Positions 1 to 11,883 of a DNA stretch of 64,000 nucleotides are shown one piece after another. Made by a program: the position numbers and the translations under genes. The DNA is from Zingiber officinale. Lineage: Eukaryota; Streptophyta; Magnoliopsida; Zingiberales; Zingiberaceae. Numbering within the stretch: the first letter of the stretch is position 1; each line of letters opens with the position of its first letter. The notes beneath the pieces were generated by a model, which had not been told where the DNA came from, did not search any database, and was given only the letters and a program-made list of their open reading frames with translations. The DNA is taken from positions 10,906,672 to 10,970,671 of the forward strand of contig NC_056001.1 of assembly GCF_018446385.1 (NCBI RefSeq), written 5' to 3'.

Positions 1-2458
1 TCCTTCTTGTGGGGCCCATCAAAATGATGGGTGTCATTGTTTTTTATTTTTTTAATTTAATTTAATATTGTGGGGCCCACCAAAATGGTGGCTGCCATAT
101 TGTTTTTACGTTTGTTTTTTAAAATTTAATTAAATTGAAAAAAATTTAAAAACGAAAAACAAATCAAACGTTCGAAAAAATAAATGTTCATTTTTCGAAC
201 GTTAGGAAGAAACGTTCATTTTTTTTAAACATTGGGTAACATTCAAGTTCACCATATATATACATCATTTCTTTCATCTATTTTCATCACTTCCATACCT
301 ATTGTCTATAAAAAATTTAGAGAGAAATGGATAAAAATTCTGATAATCAACTCTCCAAATATAGTTTATACTCTGTATTTCAATTTTAAATTTATAAAAT
401 ATTTGTATTTGTATAAACTTAAATTTATATGTCTTCTATTGTATTTTTCTTAAAATTAAATGTAAGTTAATTAAATGGTCGTGGGCTCCATAAATATTTG
501 GTTGGTGAGATATTTGATTGTGGAATTGAGGATATTTGAGAGTGAATATTTGATGAGTGAGACCCATAAATATTTGATTGATAGAGTATTTCATTATAAA
601 AGTTGAAATATTTGAATAGTAAGATATTTGAAGAACGATATGAAAATGAGGGTCACAAATACTTAAAAGAAATATCCCATTATGGATGCTGTTATACACA
701 AAACATTTTGATACGCATCGTTTCACACATGACACACCTTTTAAATTTTTTTTGTTTTTTTTTTATATCTAAACATCAGTAGTTTCATAAATTTACTGTT
801 TTTTTTCATAATTTTATTGAATGAAAAAGTTTATATAATTTAAAAACTTATATCTATGCACTTTTAGGCAAAATAAAAAATATTTGACGAATCTGTTAAT
901 GAGTTGAGAGTAAAACAAAGACACGTTCAAGAAGATAAAAAGGAAGAATCAAGAGTTAGAAACGAAACTCCACCTCCACATTGCCAATTCAGACTTTATC
1001 TTAAACATGCACGAATCTGCATGCAAAAATTGGCCTAACACAGCTTGTGGATGTCCAGTGCAGTGAAGCAATCCATGGAGATATCTAAGCGACCAAGCAT
1101 AGCTGATAGCTTCTTAGATCAAAATAATGCCTTCATTCATTCCAATCCGTAATACACAAAAGGAATCCTTAACGATTTGAAAATGCTGCCATACACCAAT
1201 CTAAACGAGAGCCTCTAGCTGTGGCTGCCCATGAGGGGATGATAGATAACAATAATTGTCATCCATGCCTAGTGCACCAGCAATGATGAAACAGATAGTG
1301 CAAGATTCCTCCTGATCAATAATACAGATCCACAATATGGTCAGTAAGCCTTTCTCTTCGGAGAGTATATATAATTAAGCTCTTCGTTGTTGATCTAGAA
1401 CTAGTATGATAAGAAATTAATGTTTCAAATTGATGGTTAAAGATCTTTCTGATGCAACTACTTATGGGAGAATTTTGGATTGGATTCTGAGCTAAATCAA
1501 CTAAGTGAAATTGAGATTTGGAAGTTATTCTAAATGGTTTTCAATGGTGACAAGATTGTATTGTCCTGTTATTCAACACGCGTGCTTGAGACTGATGAAT
1601 GACAGTAACTCCTCAAGAGAGATCATGATTGCTATATGCCTCCTGGAGACTGGGGCCTAATGAATGCTCTTTCTTTCTGCTAGCCATTATCACATTGATA
1701 CGTGGTTTGTTTCATTGCTTAAACTTGAAAATGCCGAGCTAGGACAAATGAATTAAGAGGAAGTCATTGATCGAGAAATAATGCATGTCCCTACTCTGCA
1801 AATCTCCCAGAGAAATAATGCCATTTCTTACAGCCAGAGTAGGCTGTACATGTTCAAAGGCCCAAGTGACAAGTTATGCAAACAAACAATCGAATCCTGA
1901 GGCAGAAACAAATCACAACAGATATGAAAGTGTAAATGTATATATCGATGTAGAATAAGTGAATAACTGAGAGAAGAATGGAGGTGGCATAGGAAAACGA
2001 GAGCTATAAGGAAAAGGTTATAGAACCTTGTCCAGAAGAGTGGGAAAGGAAGAACCGATCCAATTCCAGAGGACACCCGAGTCAAAGATCTTGACATTGG
2101 TGGCTAGCTCCTCTGACATGCATGCAGGAGTCACGTGCAACATCATCGTCTTCTCAAAGTCGTCATTTGCCAGAGAACAGTATGGTGGATCCATTGTCTG
2201 CGATGGACTAAGTCCAATTCCTCCAGTCTTATTCATTGTTAGATATGACCTCCATTTCAAACATGATTACAAATCGATCTGTAGATTCGATGGACTGATG
2301 GATACTGTTAGGAAGTTGCATTGGCTTTGGGTAAAACCTTCAGTAACACGTATAATAGCCTTTTACATACTCAGTTCGGCTGAAGTCAGTAAGAACAGTA
2401 TGCTTTTGCTTCTCTGTACGTGTCAGCTTTCTTTTTCATTGATGCTATTTATTCCCCC
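1..2458. other. AT-rich non-genic region upstream of the TPR gene
   Basis: No convincing gene is visible. Positions 10-45 and 71-106 are an imperfect direct repeat beginning TGGGGCCCA(T/C)C followed by poly-T. Around 480-640 the motif ATATTTG recurs many times, as in decayed plant MITEs. A minus-strand open frame at 2018-2260 (80 codons) has a fairly protein-like composition, but it matches no family I recognise and has no evident splice partner, so it is not called a gene. The last few hundred bases probably hold the promoter of the downstream TPR gene. Confidence 0.5.
167..203. repeat. Perfect short inverted repeat
   Basis: Arms AACGTTCGAAAAA (167-179) and TTTTTCGAACGTT (191-203) are exact reverse complements separated by 11 bases. 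No element boundary or target duplication is evident, so this is either part of a decayed foldback element or a chance structure in AT-rich DNA. Confidence 0.6.
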
Positions 2459-2662
2459 CTCTCTCTCTCTCTCTCACGAGGTCTGAGAGGAGAGTGAGCT
2501 CATTCTATGCCAGCGAAGAGGAGGGAAAGAAGTCGAAGCTTTCTCGGAAAGGCGAGGAAGAGATCTGATCACTGAGCTGGGTTGTATTAGACTTTGATGA
2601 AGGCATATTATGCTCTTTTATGACTTCGCTGAGGAGAAAATTTGATGCTTGATTTGACGACA
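2459..2662 (+). promoter_or_regulatory. Probable 5' leader of the TPR gene with CT tract and short uORF
   Basis: A (CT)n run at 2459-2475 lies about 190 bases before the start codon, a common feature of plant core promoters and 5' UTRs. A small upstream reading frame, ATG at 2597 to TGA at 2623 (8 codons), lies between it and the main start. A second in-frame ATG at 2645 has a poor context (T at -3). The transcription start is not visible, so whether the uORF is transcribed is inferred. Confidence 0.4.
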
Positions 2663-4622
2663 ATGGCGAGCTCGGAGAAGAAGAAGCACTGGTGGGTGAG
2701 CAACAGGAAGGTAATATTCATTTGTGTGCTTCTCTTATGGCAAAAGATCGATCGCCATGCTTACTCTGTTTTTCTTCTCACTGCGCAGCTCGTCGGCAAG
2801 TACCTTCGTGAAGCACGAGATCTGGTCGCGACGCGGGAACACTCCAACGTCTTCAACGCCGTCGGCCTCCTCGATGCCGCCCTCGCTCTCTCGCCACGCC
2901 ACGAGGCCGCGCTGGAGCTCAAAGCGCGCTCTCTTCTCTTCCTCCGCCGCTTCCGGGAGGTCGCCGACATGCTCCAAGACTATATACCGAGCTGCGCCAA
3001 GGTGGGAACCGGCGAGGGCGACTCCTCCACCTCCGTTGGCTCCGCCGCCTCCGCTCCTCTAAATGAGGAGCGATTCTTTCCACGCCGTGAGAAATCCGTC
3101 AGCGCTTGCTCCTTCCGCTGCTTCTCCATCGCCGACCTCAAGCGCAAGGTCTTGGCCGGACTCTCTAGTATTCCCGGCGAAGGACATTGGAGGTAATCTA
3201 ACCGCGTTGCACGCTAAAGAACCATTGATTGCCTTTGGTTGCCATTTTAGTTTAAAGTTTTCTTCCTGTTTGGTTCAATGGATTCTTGAGCCTGCTGGAG
3301 CAGAGTTCGCAACAAATGCAGCAGGATAATTTTAACATTTTATTTTATTTTAATCATATTCTTGAATCTTGACGAGAAGCAAATAATATTTAAGGGTTCT
3401 TTTATTATGTAATAAATGCTTTTACTTTTTCAATTGGTACACCGAATACGCATCTCTGTTTGTAACACCGCCGAATCAATTCGATGCTCTCTGCTGCAGG
3501 TACTTAGTACTTGGCCATGCTTGCAGCCGCCTCGGGCTAATGGAAGACGCTCTGGTCCTCCTCCAAACCGGCCGCCGTCTCGCGGCCGCCGCCTCTCGCC
3601 GCCGTTCAGTCTCCTCCTCCGGGGACAGCTTCATATCCTTTTCTGACACTGTAGGTAGTAGCGGCGCAGCAACAGAGTCGGAATCCGCCTCCCAACTCAT
3701 TTCTCACATCAAGCTCCTCCTCCGCCGGACCTCGGCCGCCGCCGCAGCGCTTGAGGTCGGTGCCGCCTCCGAAGCCGTCCGCCACTTCTCCAAGGTCCTC
3801 GATGGCCGAAGAGGAGTACCAGCCGCATACGCCGCCGGCTGCTTCGTCGGACGCGCCTCCGCCCACCGCCTGGCTGGCCGCCTAGCGGAGGCTATCGCCG
3901 ATTGCAATCGCGCCCTCGCAGTGGAGCCTTCGTGCATCACTGCCCTCCGCACCCGCGCAGACCTCCTCGAGGCCGTCGGCGCCATCCTGGACTGCCTCCG
4001 CGACCTCGACCACCTGAAGCTCCTCTACGATTCCATACTTCGCGACGGCAAGCTCCCTGGTCCGTCTTGGAGGCCCCACCACGGCGTCCGGTACCGTGAC
4101 GTGGCGACAGAGCACCGGGCGTTGACCGCTCGGGTGCAACAGCTAAAGAACCAAGTGGCGGCCACCGGAGGGCTCGTCGACGTGGACTACTACGCCTTGA
4201 TGGGAGTCCGCCGCGGGTGCACTAAGTCGGAGTTGGAGCGGGCGAACTTGTTGTTGATGCTGAGACACAAGCCGGAGAAGTCGGCGGCGTTCGTGGAACG
4301 GTTGGAGTTCGGCGACGACCACCGGGATCCGGACAGCGCCAGGGATCAGGCGAAGATGTCGGCAACAATACTGTATCGGTTGCTGCAGAAAGGGTATTCG
4401 AGGATTACGGCGACGGTGATGGAGCAGGAGGCGGCGGCGGCGGCGGTCGTGGAAAGGAAGCAAGTGATCAGGGAGAAAAATTCCATGCCGATAAAATCTA
4501 ATTTCCTATTGGAAACTACAACCTCGTCACCAACGGCGACTGCGTTGTTTCAGGGGATGTTTTGTCGTGACATAACGGCGGCAGGAAGCGTACTTCCGCA
4601 CGGTGCAATTCCGGTGAAATAG
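2663..4622 (+). CDS. TPR-repeat protein with degenerate J-like domain (3 exons)
   Basis: Exons 2663-2710, 2789-3192 and 3500-4622 join in frame through GT-AG introns to give 524 residues. The start at 2663 (ACAATGG context) opens with MASSEKKKHWWVSNRK, the typical beginning of a plant-specific TPR family; an in-frame ATG at 2645 is the alternative. TPR-like helices lie near residues 36-82, 149-180 and 232-330 and probably mediate protein-protein contacts. Residues about 378-424 read as a J domain (DYYALMGVRRG, then helix II), but the HPD tripeptide that activates Hsp70 is replaced (RHKPEK, residues 406-411). It should therefore not stimulate Hsp70 in the usual way. The C-terminus has the family ending FQGMFCRD. 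Exon 3 is GC-rich, as in many monocot genes. Family call is strong; cellular role is unknown to me. Confidence 0.9.
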
Positions 4623-5764
4623 AAGGCAGCATGCCTTTTTACCTGCTCAATGTACAAAATTTTGCTTAATTAATTAAATTGAAGGTAAGACTTTGTGACT
4701 GTGAATGTAAAATATTTTTCTCCTCCTACATTTTATATGCTGCCTAATTTATTATCTATTTAGCAGAAATTGCATGTATTACTTACTATGATTTTTTTAC
4801 TTTCTTAAAATAAATAAAAATATATTTATCATAATTTTCTAATAAATCAAATTTAACGAATATAAAAAATTTTAAAATGGAATTTATTACTTTACTTTTT
4901 TTTTATTTTTTAAAAATATTTTTTTATAATTTTTAAAATTTATAATCAATATAGCAATTTTAAGTGAAATTAGATTCTAGCAATTAGTTTGAGAGTATAT
5001 GATAAACATCTTTTGAAAATTTTGCATTAATAAAACAATCCTACTTTTTGTTTATATATTATTTCACCCTTTTCTAAAGTTATTGTGCCTCTTCATTTTT
5101 GCCCATTAATTTTTTATTGTTTGTGAAACTATTTTCCAGTATTTTTTATACCATCATACATTTCTTTTTCATTGCTCCAGGATTAGTAGTTAATTAACTT
5201 TTTGATGCCATCTGTAATAAATAAATTTTTTTTATCAATTATTTTTGCATGGATAATAATCAATATAGCTAACATTCTGACACAAATGTATATATTTTAA
5301 CTTGTTTTGTAGATGAGAAAACTTGAAATCCTTATCTATATATTTTAACTTGTTTTCGTAGATGTGGGAACAATCGGGGACACAATTAAAAATTAACAAA
5401 AAAAAAAATTAAGGTGGCATGTGGGAGCGTGAAATAATATGACTAAAGCAAGTATAAAGAACTAACACGAGTTTAAGCTGCTGCTTAATGAGGGGTTTAC
5501 TTTTCGCTTAAAAGATTGCAATTTGTCACGTGAGCTGCACATGGGCTCACTGTCCATGTTCATTGTATCCAGTAATTCGGCAGACTAGCACGTGAGGAAG
5601 TTGGTGCTAAAGCTGCGGCATCACGTGGGGCAACAAAATAAATAAATATTATTATGAAATCTGTGCCGTATGGGTTCACCTAATGACCATTAATACCACC
5701 ATTATTTTGGAAACCGAAACGTTTCATGTGGCATCCACTAACACAATACCGAAGAACATCTTGT
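4623..5764. other. AT-rich intergenic spacer
   Basis: This is the 3' flank of the TPR gene. It is strongly AT-rich with many poly-T tracts and TTTTAAA motifs. I see no coding frame, RNA gene or bounded repeat. Positions 5300-5370 contain a short near-duplicate of TATATATTTTAACTTGTTTT. Confidence 0.5.
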
Positions 5765-5940
5765 GTTTATATATATATATATATATATATAAATGATATT
5801 CATCTAGAATTTTCATCTAAAAAATTCATCTAAATAGACACATAAATAATGGATCCACAAAAAATGAAATGATGGGTCCCATCATTTATGTGTGTATCTA
5901 GATGAATTTTTTAGATGAAAATTCTAAATGAGTATCACAG

Positions 5941-6005
<65 letters not shown>
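5765..6005. mobile_element. Foldback MITE flanked by TA microsatellites
   Basis: Positions about 5795-5850 and 5884-5938 are near-perfect reverse complements (ATTCATCTAGAATTTTCATC on the left), giving arms of about 55 bases around a central loop of about 33 bases. The whole hairpin sits between a TA run (about 5769-5790) and a longer AT run (5944-6005). This is the structure of a MITE inserted in a TA-rich site. Because the flanks are simple TA repeats, the target duplication and superfamily cannot be read. Confidence 0.7.
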
Positions 6006-6007
<2 letters not shown>

Positions 6008-6468
6008 CCATTAAAAAAACTCATCTAATAACTCATCTCGTACATTATTTTTTTTTTATTTTCAAAATTAAGCAACTTTGGCAGTTGAATGCTATTTGTC
6101 CCACCCAACCTAAAGCCACTGAATCACTCCATTAAGTCAACAATGCTGCCCGATCTTTCCCAACTCTCAAATCTATGTCAAGAATGTTCACTAAAATAAT
6201 ACATCATGTGCGCAGAAGTAGAACTTGAAATCAACAAAGTAGAACCATCTCCCAAAACAATACAAGAAACAATAAATTCTCGATCTAGTTAAGAAAACTG
6301 GTGGAAAAAAATTCTCTCTGAAACAGAAATATGATTATGGAAGAGCTCACCAAAAAGCATGAAAAGTTGAGGAAAATTAGATGGATTGGTTGGTTACCAT
6401 GAGATTTCCCACACGCCATCATGAAACTATAAATCCATGCAATGCCATTATCATAAGAGCGTACAATT

Positions 6469-7336
6469 ATGACTTCCATTTTCACCTTCAAGCATTTTTG
6501 CTTCTTCATGGCACTCTTCTTCTTCACAGTTTGTTGCAAATCAGGTATGCATTCCTCCTGTTAATTCTATCTATAGATCCCAATTTACAAATATAAATCT
6601 AACGTAAAATTTGATATGTAAGGTGTTCTCTCCTACCTAACATCAACATATTTGTGCAGATCAAACTCCTGTAAGCCTTGTTGCGAAAGCCATGACATGT
6701 TTCGACAATAGCGTGGTATGTATACATATAAGTTTCAAATATCATCAGTTCTAACAAAACCAAAGACTGACGAGTGAAACCTATAAGACCATGAAATATA
6801 ATACGAGGTTCAAATTCTTCACATGTTTGTTCTATCGGTTTGATTGATGTGCTCATATTTTTGTGGGGAAAAAAAAGGTTTATAGCAGTTGCCAAGAGTC
6901 ATACAGACTGAACGCAGAAGGGACGATCAATGTCCCTAAAGAGGCGACTGATGACTACTGCGGTGGCCCATGCCTTAGCGAGACAAAGTTCGTGCTTTCG
7001 TGTGTGGACGAAATACTGTATACTTTCAAGTTCTACAATGGCGCGTCGGTTCAGGATGTTAAATATACCCTCGATGCAGGCTGTGGCGACACAAACAACA
7101 GAGGTATGGTGTGGATTCTCGAACAAGATTGTGAAGATATGAATTAACTTCAGTAATTTGTTGTTTAATTTCCAATGGCAGGAGATTTTGATGTTGCTGA
7201 ACATTTGGGAGATAGTGGTAGCCATTATTCACATGGCGTTGCTGATGGCTATGCGGACTATGATGATGCAATTGCAAACAAGATCAGTGCTCCCATTAAC
7301 TTGCTGATAATCTTCACTTTTGTTTTACTTCTGTGA
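6469..7336 (+). CDS. Small cysteine-rich secreted/GPI-anchored-type protein (4 exons; DUF7731-like)
   Basis: Exons 6469-6544, 6660-6715, 6878-7103 and 7182-7336 join in frame to 170 residues with GT-AG introns. The first 25 residues form a hydrophobic signal peptide (MTSIFTFKHFCFFMALFFF). The mature part holds the cysteine core YSSCQESYRLN...DDYCGGPCLSE...LSCVDEI...LDAGC. An acidic, Gly/Tyr/His-rich stretch follows, then a C-terminal hydrophobic tail (NLLIIFTFVLLL) that resembles a GPI-attachment signal after ANKIS. I recognise the core as a plant-specific uncharacterised family, probably the one catalogued as DUF7731. The extracellular or membrane location is inferred from the two hydrophobic ends. 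No function can be assigned. Confidence 0.82.
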
Positions 7337-7650
7337 ATTGTGATGCATACTGAACGATATTGAATGAGAACTCCTTGAGTATTGTTAATAATTTTTAGCA
7401 TGTAGTGTTTTGTGTGAATCATCATCTATCATTTTGTTGTGTTATCCATTTCTTAATTGATGGATTAAAGTTAATAAATCGGACTAACTATTGTATAGAG
7501 ATATCAATTAATTTTGAATATTATTGTTTTTAAAATAATGGACAAAATTGTACATAAGTTTAGTTTAGGAATATGCAGGATCGATTACTTTTCGAATTTT
7601 AAAGGTTATAATTCTTTATTCGGATATCAAAATGGATACAATTTGATTTG
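7337..7650. other. AT-rich spacer before retroelement A
   Basis: Putative 3' UTR and flank of the upstream gene. Nothing else is recognisable. The last five bases (ATTTG) form the left half of the imperfect target duplication of element A. Confidence 0.5.
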
Positions 7651-8453
7651 TGATGCGGTGAAGAGGAGAAGTCCATCTTGCATGAGTCAATTGTCATGAT
7701 GGAGGTCAAAGTTAAGACGGTCAATACTAGGACTCAAAAAGGCTCGTCTACGTCGCTTGAGCGGAAAGTGGCTACATTGGCCGACCGGATGCACTAGTGC
7801 TCGGTCGGCAAGAGATTCGTCCGAGCGGACCACCCGTCCAATCTGGAGTATGGCGATGGCATCTCCAAGCACCAACTGTCCTGGGAAGCAGTGAGTCACC
7901 AAAGGGTATGGAAGAGCTTGTCCGATCGGGAGGGACAAGTCGTCGCTCGGAATCATTACACAGAAGAGCAGTTGAAGCCGACCGAGCGGAGGAGTCTTGG
8001 CCGAGTAGCTATCGCTGGCACTAGGCAAGGTCGACAGGCAGATCGTAAGGTAGAAGATTCTACCGCTTAGGCATGTCCTGTTAAGATACGTTGTCAGATG
8101 CACTTTACTGATGGATCTTTTCATCGGACATAGTAGAGGACATGGCCATGAACATATTGGAGAATGTGCCCATGCCTCGAGGAGCGTGTACGTGGCCTAC
8201 TAAGGCTCTATATAAAGAGGAGTCCATCACTGGCGGAGGTATACATTATCTACTATTTGCGCATAATTCTCCTGTTGCTTTGCTTCTTCTCCACATTCTA
8301 GCGACTGACTTGAGCGTCGGAGGGCCAACGCCGGAGACCCCTTCCCTGGCTCGACATTGATGGTGCTTGTTTTGTAGAGCGGAGCAGAATCCACATCCGG
8401 TCAGCGAAGCCATCACTCCCAGCTTTCCACTCACTCGCTTTCGGACAAGATCA
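7651..8453 (+). repeat. Element A 5' LTR
   Basis: Begins TGATGCGGTG and ends GATCA, with a TATA box (CTATATAAAG, 8208-8217). It aligns base for base with the split 3' LTR at 17493-18381 and 35479-35834. Differences are a 393-base MITE and element B in the 3' copy, and an approximately 40-base tandem duplication in the 3' copy (35491-35553). Confidence 0.85.
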
Positions 8454-8455
8454 TT

Positions 8456-8474
8456 TTGGTGTCGTCTGTGGGAA
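8456..8474 (+). promoter_or_regulatory. Element A primer-binding site
   Basis: TTGGTGTCGTCTGTGGGAA lies three bases after the LTR end. The less mutated counterpart in element J (59951-59969) is TTGGCGCCGTCTGTGGGAA, the primer site typical of Tat/Athila-type gypsy elements. The GTG in A versus GCG in J is a CpG-type decay. Confidence 0.75.
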
Positions 8475-8499
8475 TGTAGCATGCATCCGAAACGAGGAG

Positions 8500-9740
8500 A
8501 TAGAAGATGTTGGATGACACCACACGGTGACGCTGACACAAGAAGAGCTCGATGCGCTGATACAAGCCAGAGCAGCGAAGATAGTGGAGCAACAACAACA
8601 ATAAACGCTGGCCGAGCGCCAATCACTAGAGCCTGTGGCATCAGCTGCAAGCCGGTTGGCCAAACGAGTAGAGCAAGTGGACCAAATAGCCACTCGGGAG
8701 CAGACCAAGAAGCCGATCGACACCTATGGGGAAGCCCCTAATGCGCCGATCTCATTCCATCAAGCGTTATTTCGAACTTCATCAGAAGAGTGGGGCCGAG
8801 CGGATAGAGATCGGGGATCTTCATCGAAGGATGCGCCAGTTTGGGGCCACGAAAAAGAAAAGCACCAAGGGAAGATGATTCGCTCGAGCGGATCAACAAC
8901 AGTTCTCATAGGGGATTCTGGACGACGCTCTGCTGAAGCATTACACGCTATGCCAGTCTGCCAGTACATTGATGGGCTGAAGTACTGAGTCTTCCTCACC
9001 ACGCTATCTGGATCGGCGTAATGTTGGTTCAAGCGGTTGTCGAGAGGCTCGATCCACAGCTTCAAGGACTTCCAAGCGGCCTTCTTGCATCACTTCGCCA
9101 GCAGTCGCCGCCATCAGAGAACGAGCGTCAACTTGTTCGCCTTGAAGCAAGGGCCCAGGGAAGCGTTGAGGTCCTACATCTAGCGCTTCAATCAGGTGGC
9201 AATGGACATCCCGGTGTTCTCCTCGGATGTGTTGGTGAATGCATTCACCTAAGGACTCACAGAAGGGGAGTTATTCCGATCACTCATTCGGAGGCCGCCA
9301 CGGGACTTCGAATAGCTTCAAAGGAAGGCCACGGAATACATTAACGTGGAAGAAGCCCAAGCAGCAAGAAAAAGGGAGGCGCCCACCGAGCCAGCAACAG
9401 CATCTGAACGGAGGCCGCCGAGCAGCCATCAACCTCCGAAGGGGCTTCGATCGGGTGGAGCCCAATCCCACCAAGACCAAGGACTCATACCGTATAGAAT
9501 GTGGTGCTTGGTCGCCCGAAGTCCACAAAAGGCAAGGCATGGATGCCACTCTACTGCTCTTTCCACCAGTCGACGACACACAACACACGAAATTGCTACG
9601 ATCGACCATCAATAGCTAGTATACCGGCCCCATGTGGATATCGTCGTCGATCACCATCTCTTGATCGGCGACACAGACGTCGATCTGCAGGGCGAAGGGG
9701 GGGGAGGAAAGGAGGACGACTGAGCCATATCATCAACCTC
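8500..9740 (+). pseudogene. Element A gag remnant
   Basis: Pieces of a Tat-type gag can be read in shifting frames. They are an N-terminal segment with TQEELDALIQARAAKIVEQ (compare the intact start in element J), a capsid region around 8930-9330 (for example HCGRRHGTSN in one frame and the NVEEAQAARKREAPTEPA segment near 9340-9390), and a CCHC-like finger near 9540-9590 (YCSFHQSTTHNTRNC: C-x2-H-x5-H-x4-C). Stops and frameshifts occur throughout, for example after EQQQQ near 8604. Confidence 0.7.
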
Positions 9741-9929
9741 CTCGAAGGAATAACACAAGTTTCGCTCGAGTCTCTGCTAAGAGGATCAGACCGTCGAAAT
9801 GGGAGGAGGAGAACCAGAGCAACGCCGCTTGGGGAGAAATAGGAATGATCGTCGGTGGCCCGACTGACGATGATTCTAACTGAGCAAGGAAGTCACACAC
9901 GCTTGGTGACTTGAGATCCACGCTGTCGG

Positions 9930-10440
9930 TTGCAGTAAGGAGAGGGCTGAAGGACTCGAGATCAGCTTCGGTCCGAAAGATTTAAAGGGAGTGGAAATCC
10001 CTCACTACGATGCACCGACCATTCGAGCAGTAATTGCCAATTATACAACTCATCAAATCTTTGTTGATACAGGGAGTTCAGTGAATATCATATTCAAGAA
10101 AGTGTTCGATTAGTTGTAAATCGACCGGAGCGAGCTGTTGCTGATAACAACCCCGCTCTACGATTTCACGAGCAACAAAGTATTGCCAATTGGCCAGATC
10201 AGGCTGACCATTTTGCTCGGAGAGGAGCTCCTGAAGAGAACAAGGACCACAAATTTCATTGTGGTGGATGCGCCTTCGGCCTACAACATCATCTTGGGCT
10301 GACCGACACTCAATGAGTTTCGAGCGGTGGTGTTCACCTACTGCCAGAAGATTAAATTCCTGGTGGACGATAAGGTGGGGGAAGTCAAAGGGGACCATCT
10401 AGCTGGTCGGCGATGCTACGTCGAAATGATCAAGTCTTAG
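9930..10440 (+). pseudogene. Element A aspartic protease remnant
   Basis: The catalytic motif VDTGSS is intact (DTGSS codons at 10066-10080) in the context TTHQIFVDTGSSVNIIF. Downstream is the second conserved block, VDAPSAYNIILG, then a stop where W/R is normal and PTLNEFRAVV. In-frame stops also occur at 10111-10116. This is the retroviral-type protease that would cleave gag-pol. Confidence 0.75.
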
Positions 10441-10473
10441 GCGAGGACCGCTCGTAAAAACCTTCATTTAGAG

Positions 10474-11700
10474 GTGAACGCTATCATGGAGAAGCCTCCT
10501 ACGCTGGTTTATGAAGAAAAGGAGGTGATCCAAATCCACCCTAGCCGGTCGGAAGCAACCACTTTCATTGTTGCCGATCTGGAGAGCGAGAAGAAGGCAG
10601 AGTTGTCTGCCTGCCTTAGGCGAAACCATAACGTGTTCGCCTGGTCAACCCATGAGCTCCTTGGAATTTCACCCAGCGTGGCTCAACACGAGCTTCATGT
10701 CCGACTGGACGCTCAGCCAGTGAAGCAAAAGAAAAGGGGCTTTAGCGCGGAGCAAAACCTGGTCATCCGGGAGGAGATAGAGAAACTCCTAGAGGCCGGT
10801 CATATACGGGAAGTCTAATTCCCAAGCTGGTTCTCGAATGTGGTGTTGGTCTCCAAGTCTGGCAATAAATGGTGAGTCTGCATCGACTTCCACGATTTGA
10901 ATAAGGCGTGCCCGAAGGATTTCTATTCGCTTCTCATGATAGATCAGATGGTGGATTCCATGGAGCGAATATGCATGCTCGACGCGTATCAAGGTTATCA
11001 CCAAGTACTGCTCTGCCGAGAAGATCAGGAGAAGGTTAGCTTCATTACAGCCGATGGAACATACTGCTACAACGTCATACCGTTCGGACTGAAGAACGTC
11101 GGGGCCACCTATCAAAGGCTGATAAACAAGGTGTTTCGAAGGTAGATTGGCCGTAATATGAAGGTATATGTTGATGACATCTTAATAAAGTCTCTCCGAG
11201 CTGTCGACCTTTGTGCAGACGTTGACGAGACCTCCCGATCCCTTAGGGCCTATGGAATAAAGTTGAACCCAGACAAGTGCCTGTTCGACTTAAGAAGCAG
11301 TTAATTCCTAGGTTACATCGTCATTGAGCGGGGGATCGAGGTGAATCTGAGCAAGGTGAGGGCGCTACAAGACATGCCTTTGTCGCACAGCTTAAAGGAG
11401 GCCCAACGGCTGACCGGACGGATCACAGTATTGCCCAAAGTCATATCCAAGTTATCCAATCGGAGCCTATTGCTCTTCAAGGTGTTGCAACGAGTGACAA
11501 AATTCCAGTGGGACACAAAGTGTGACCGGGCGTTGGAAGAGCTTAAGGAGTGTCTCAACTCCTTGCCTGTGTCAGCTAAGCTGAGCGCTAGGGAGCCGCT
11601 CTGGATCTACCTGTCGTCCACCGAGTATGCAGTTGGCTTGGCGTCAGTTAAGCAGAACAACTATGAATAACAACCCGTATATTTTTAAGCCATATATTGA
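10474..11700 (+). pseudogene. Element A reverse transcriptase remnant
   Basis: Nearly one continuous frame interrupted by stops (10816, 10876, 11143 and others). Landmarks in order: the fingers region (EIEKLLEAGHIREV), LNKACPKDFY, LDAYQGYHQV, the FGLKNVGATYQ block, the catalytic YVDD (11167-11178) and the thumb or connection with LNPDKC. Gene order and sequence are Ty3/gypsy, Tat-like. The catalytic aspartates survive but the frame is broken, so no active enzyme is expected. Confidence 0.85.
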
Positions 11701-11883
11701 AAGATGTCGAGTCCCGCTACACTGGTCTTGAAAAGTTAGCTTACGCATTGATATTTGCCGCTCGGAGACTCCGCCCATACTTTCTCGCACATCCGATTAT
11801 CGTGATGACCAACAGCGCCTTGGGGAGAGTCCTCCTTAATCTAGAGGTGTTCGGATGATTAATTATATGGACAACCGAACTAA

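Noticed and set aside
232-735. Open frames near the left edge
   Set aside because: AT-rich, low-complexity translations rich in Ile, Tyr and Phe; no family.
2018-2260. Minus-strand 80-codon frame upstream of the TPR gene
   Set aside because: Protein-like composition but no recognisable family, no splice partner and no supporting signals; kept only as a note.
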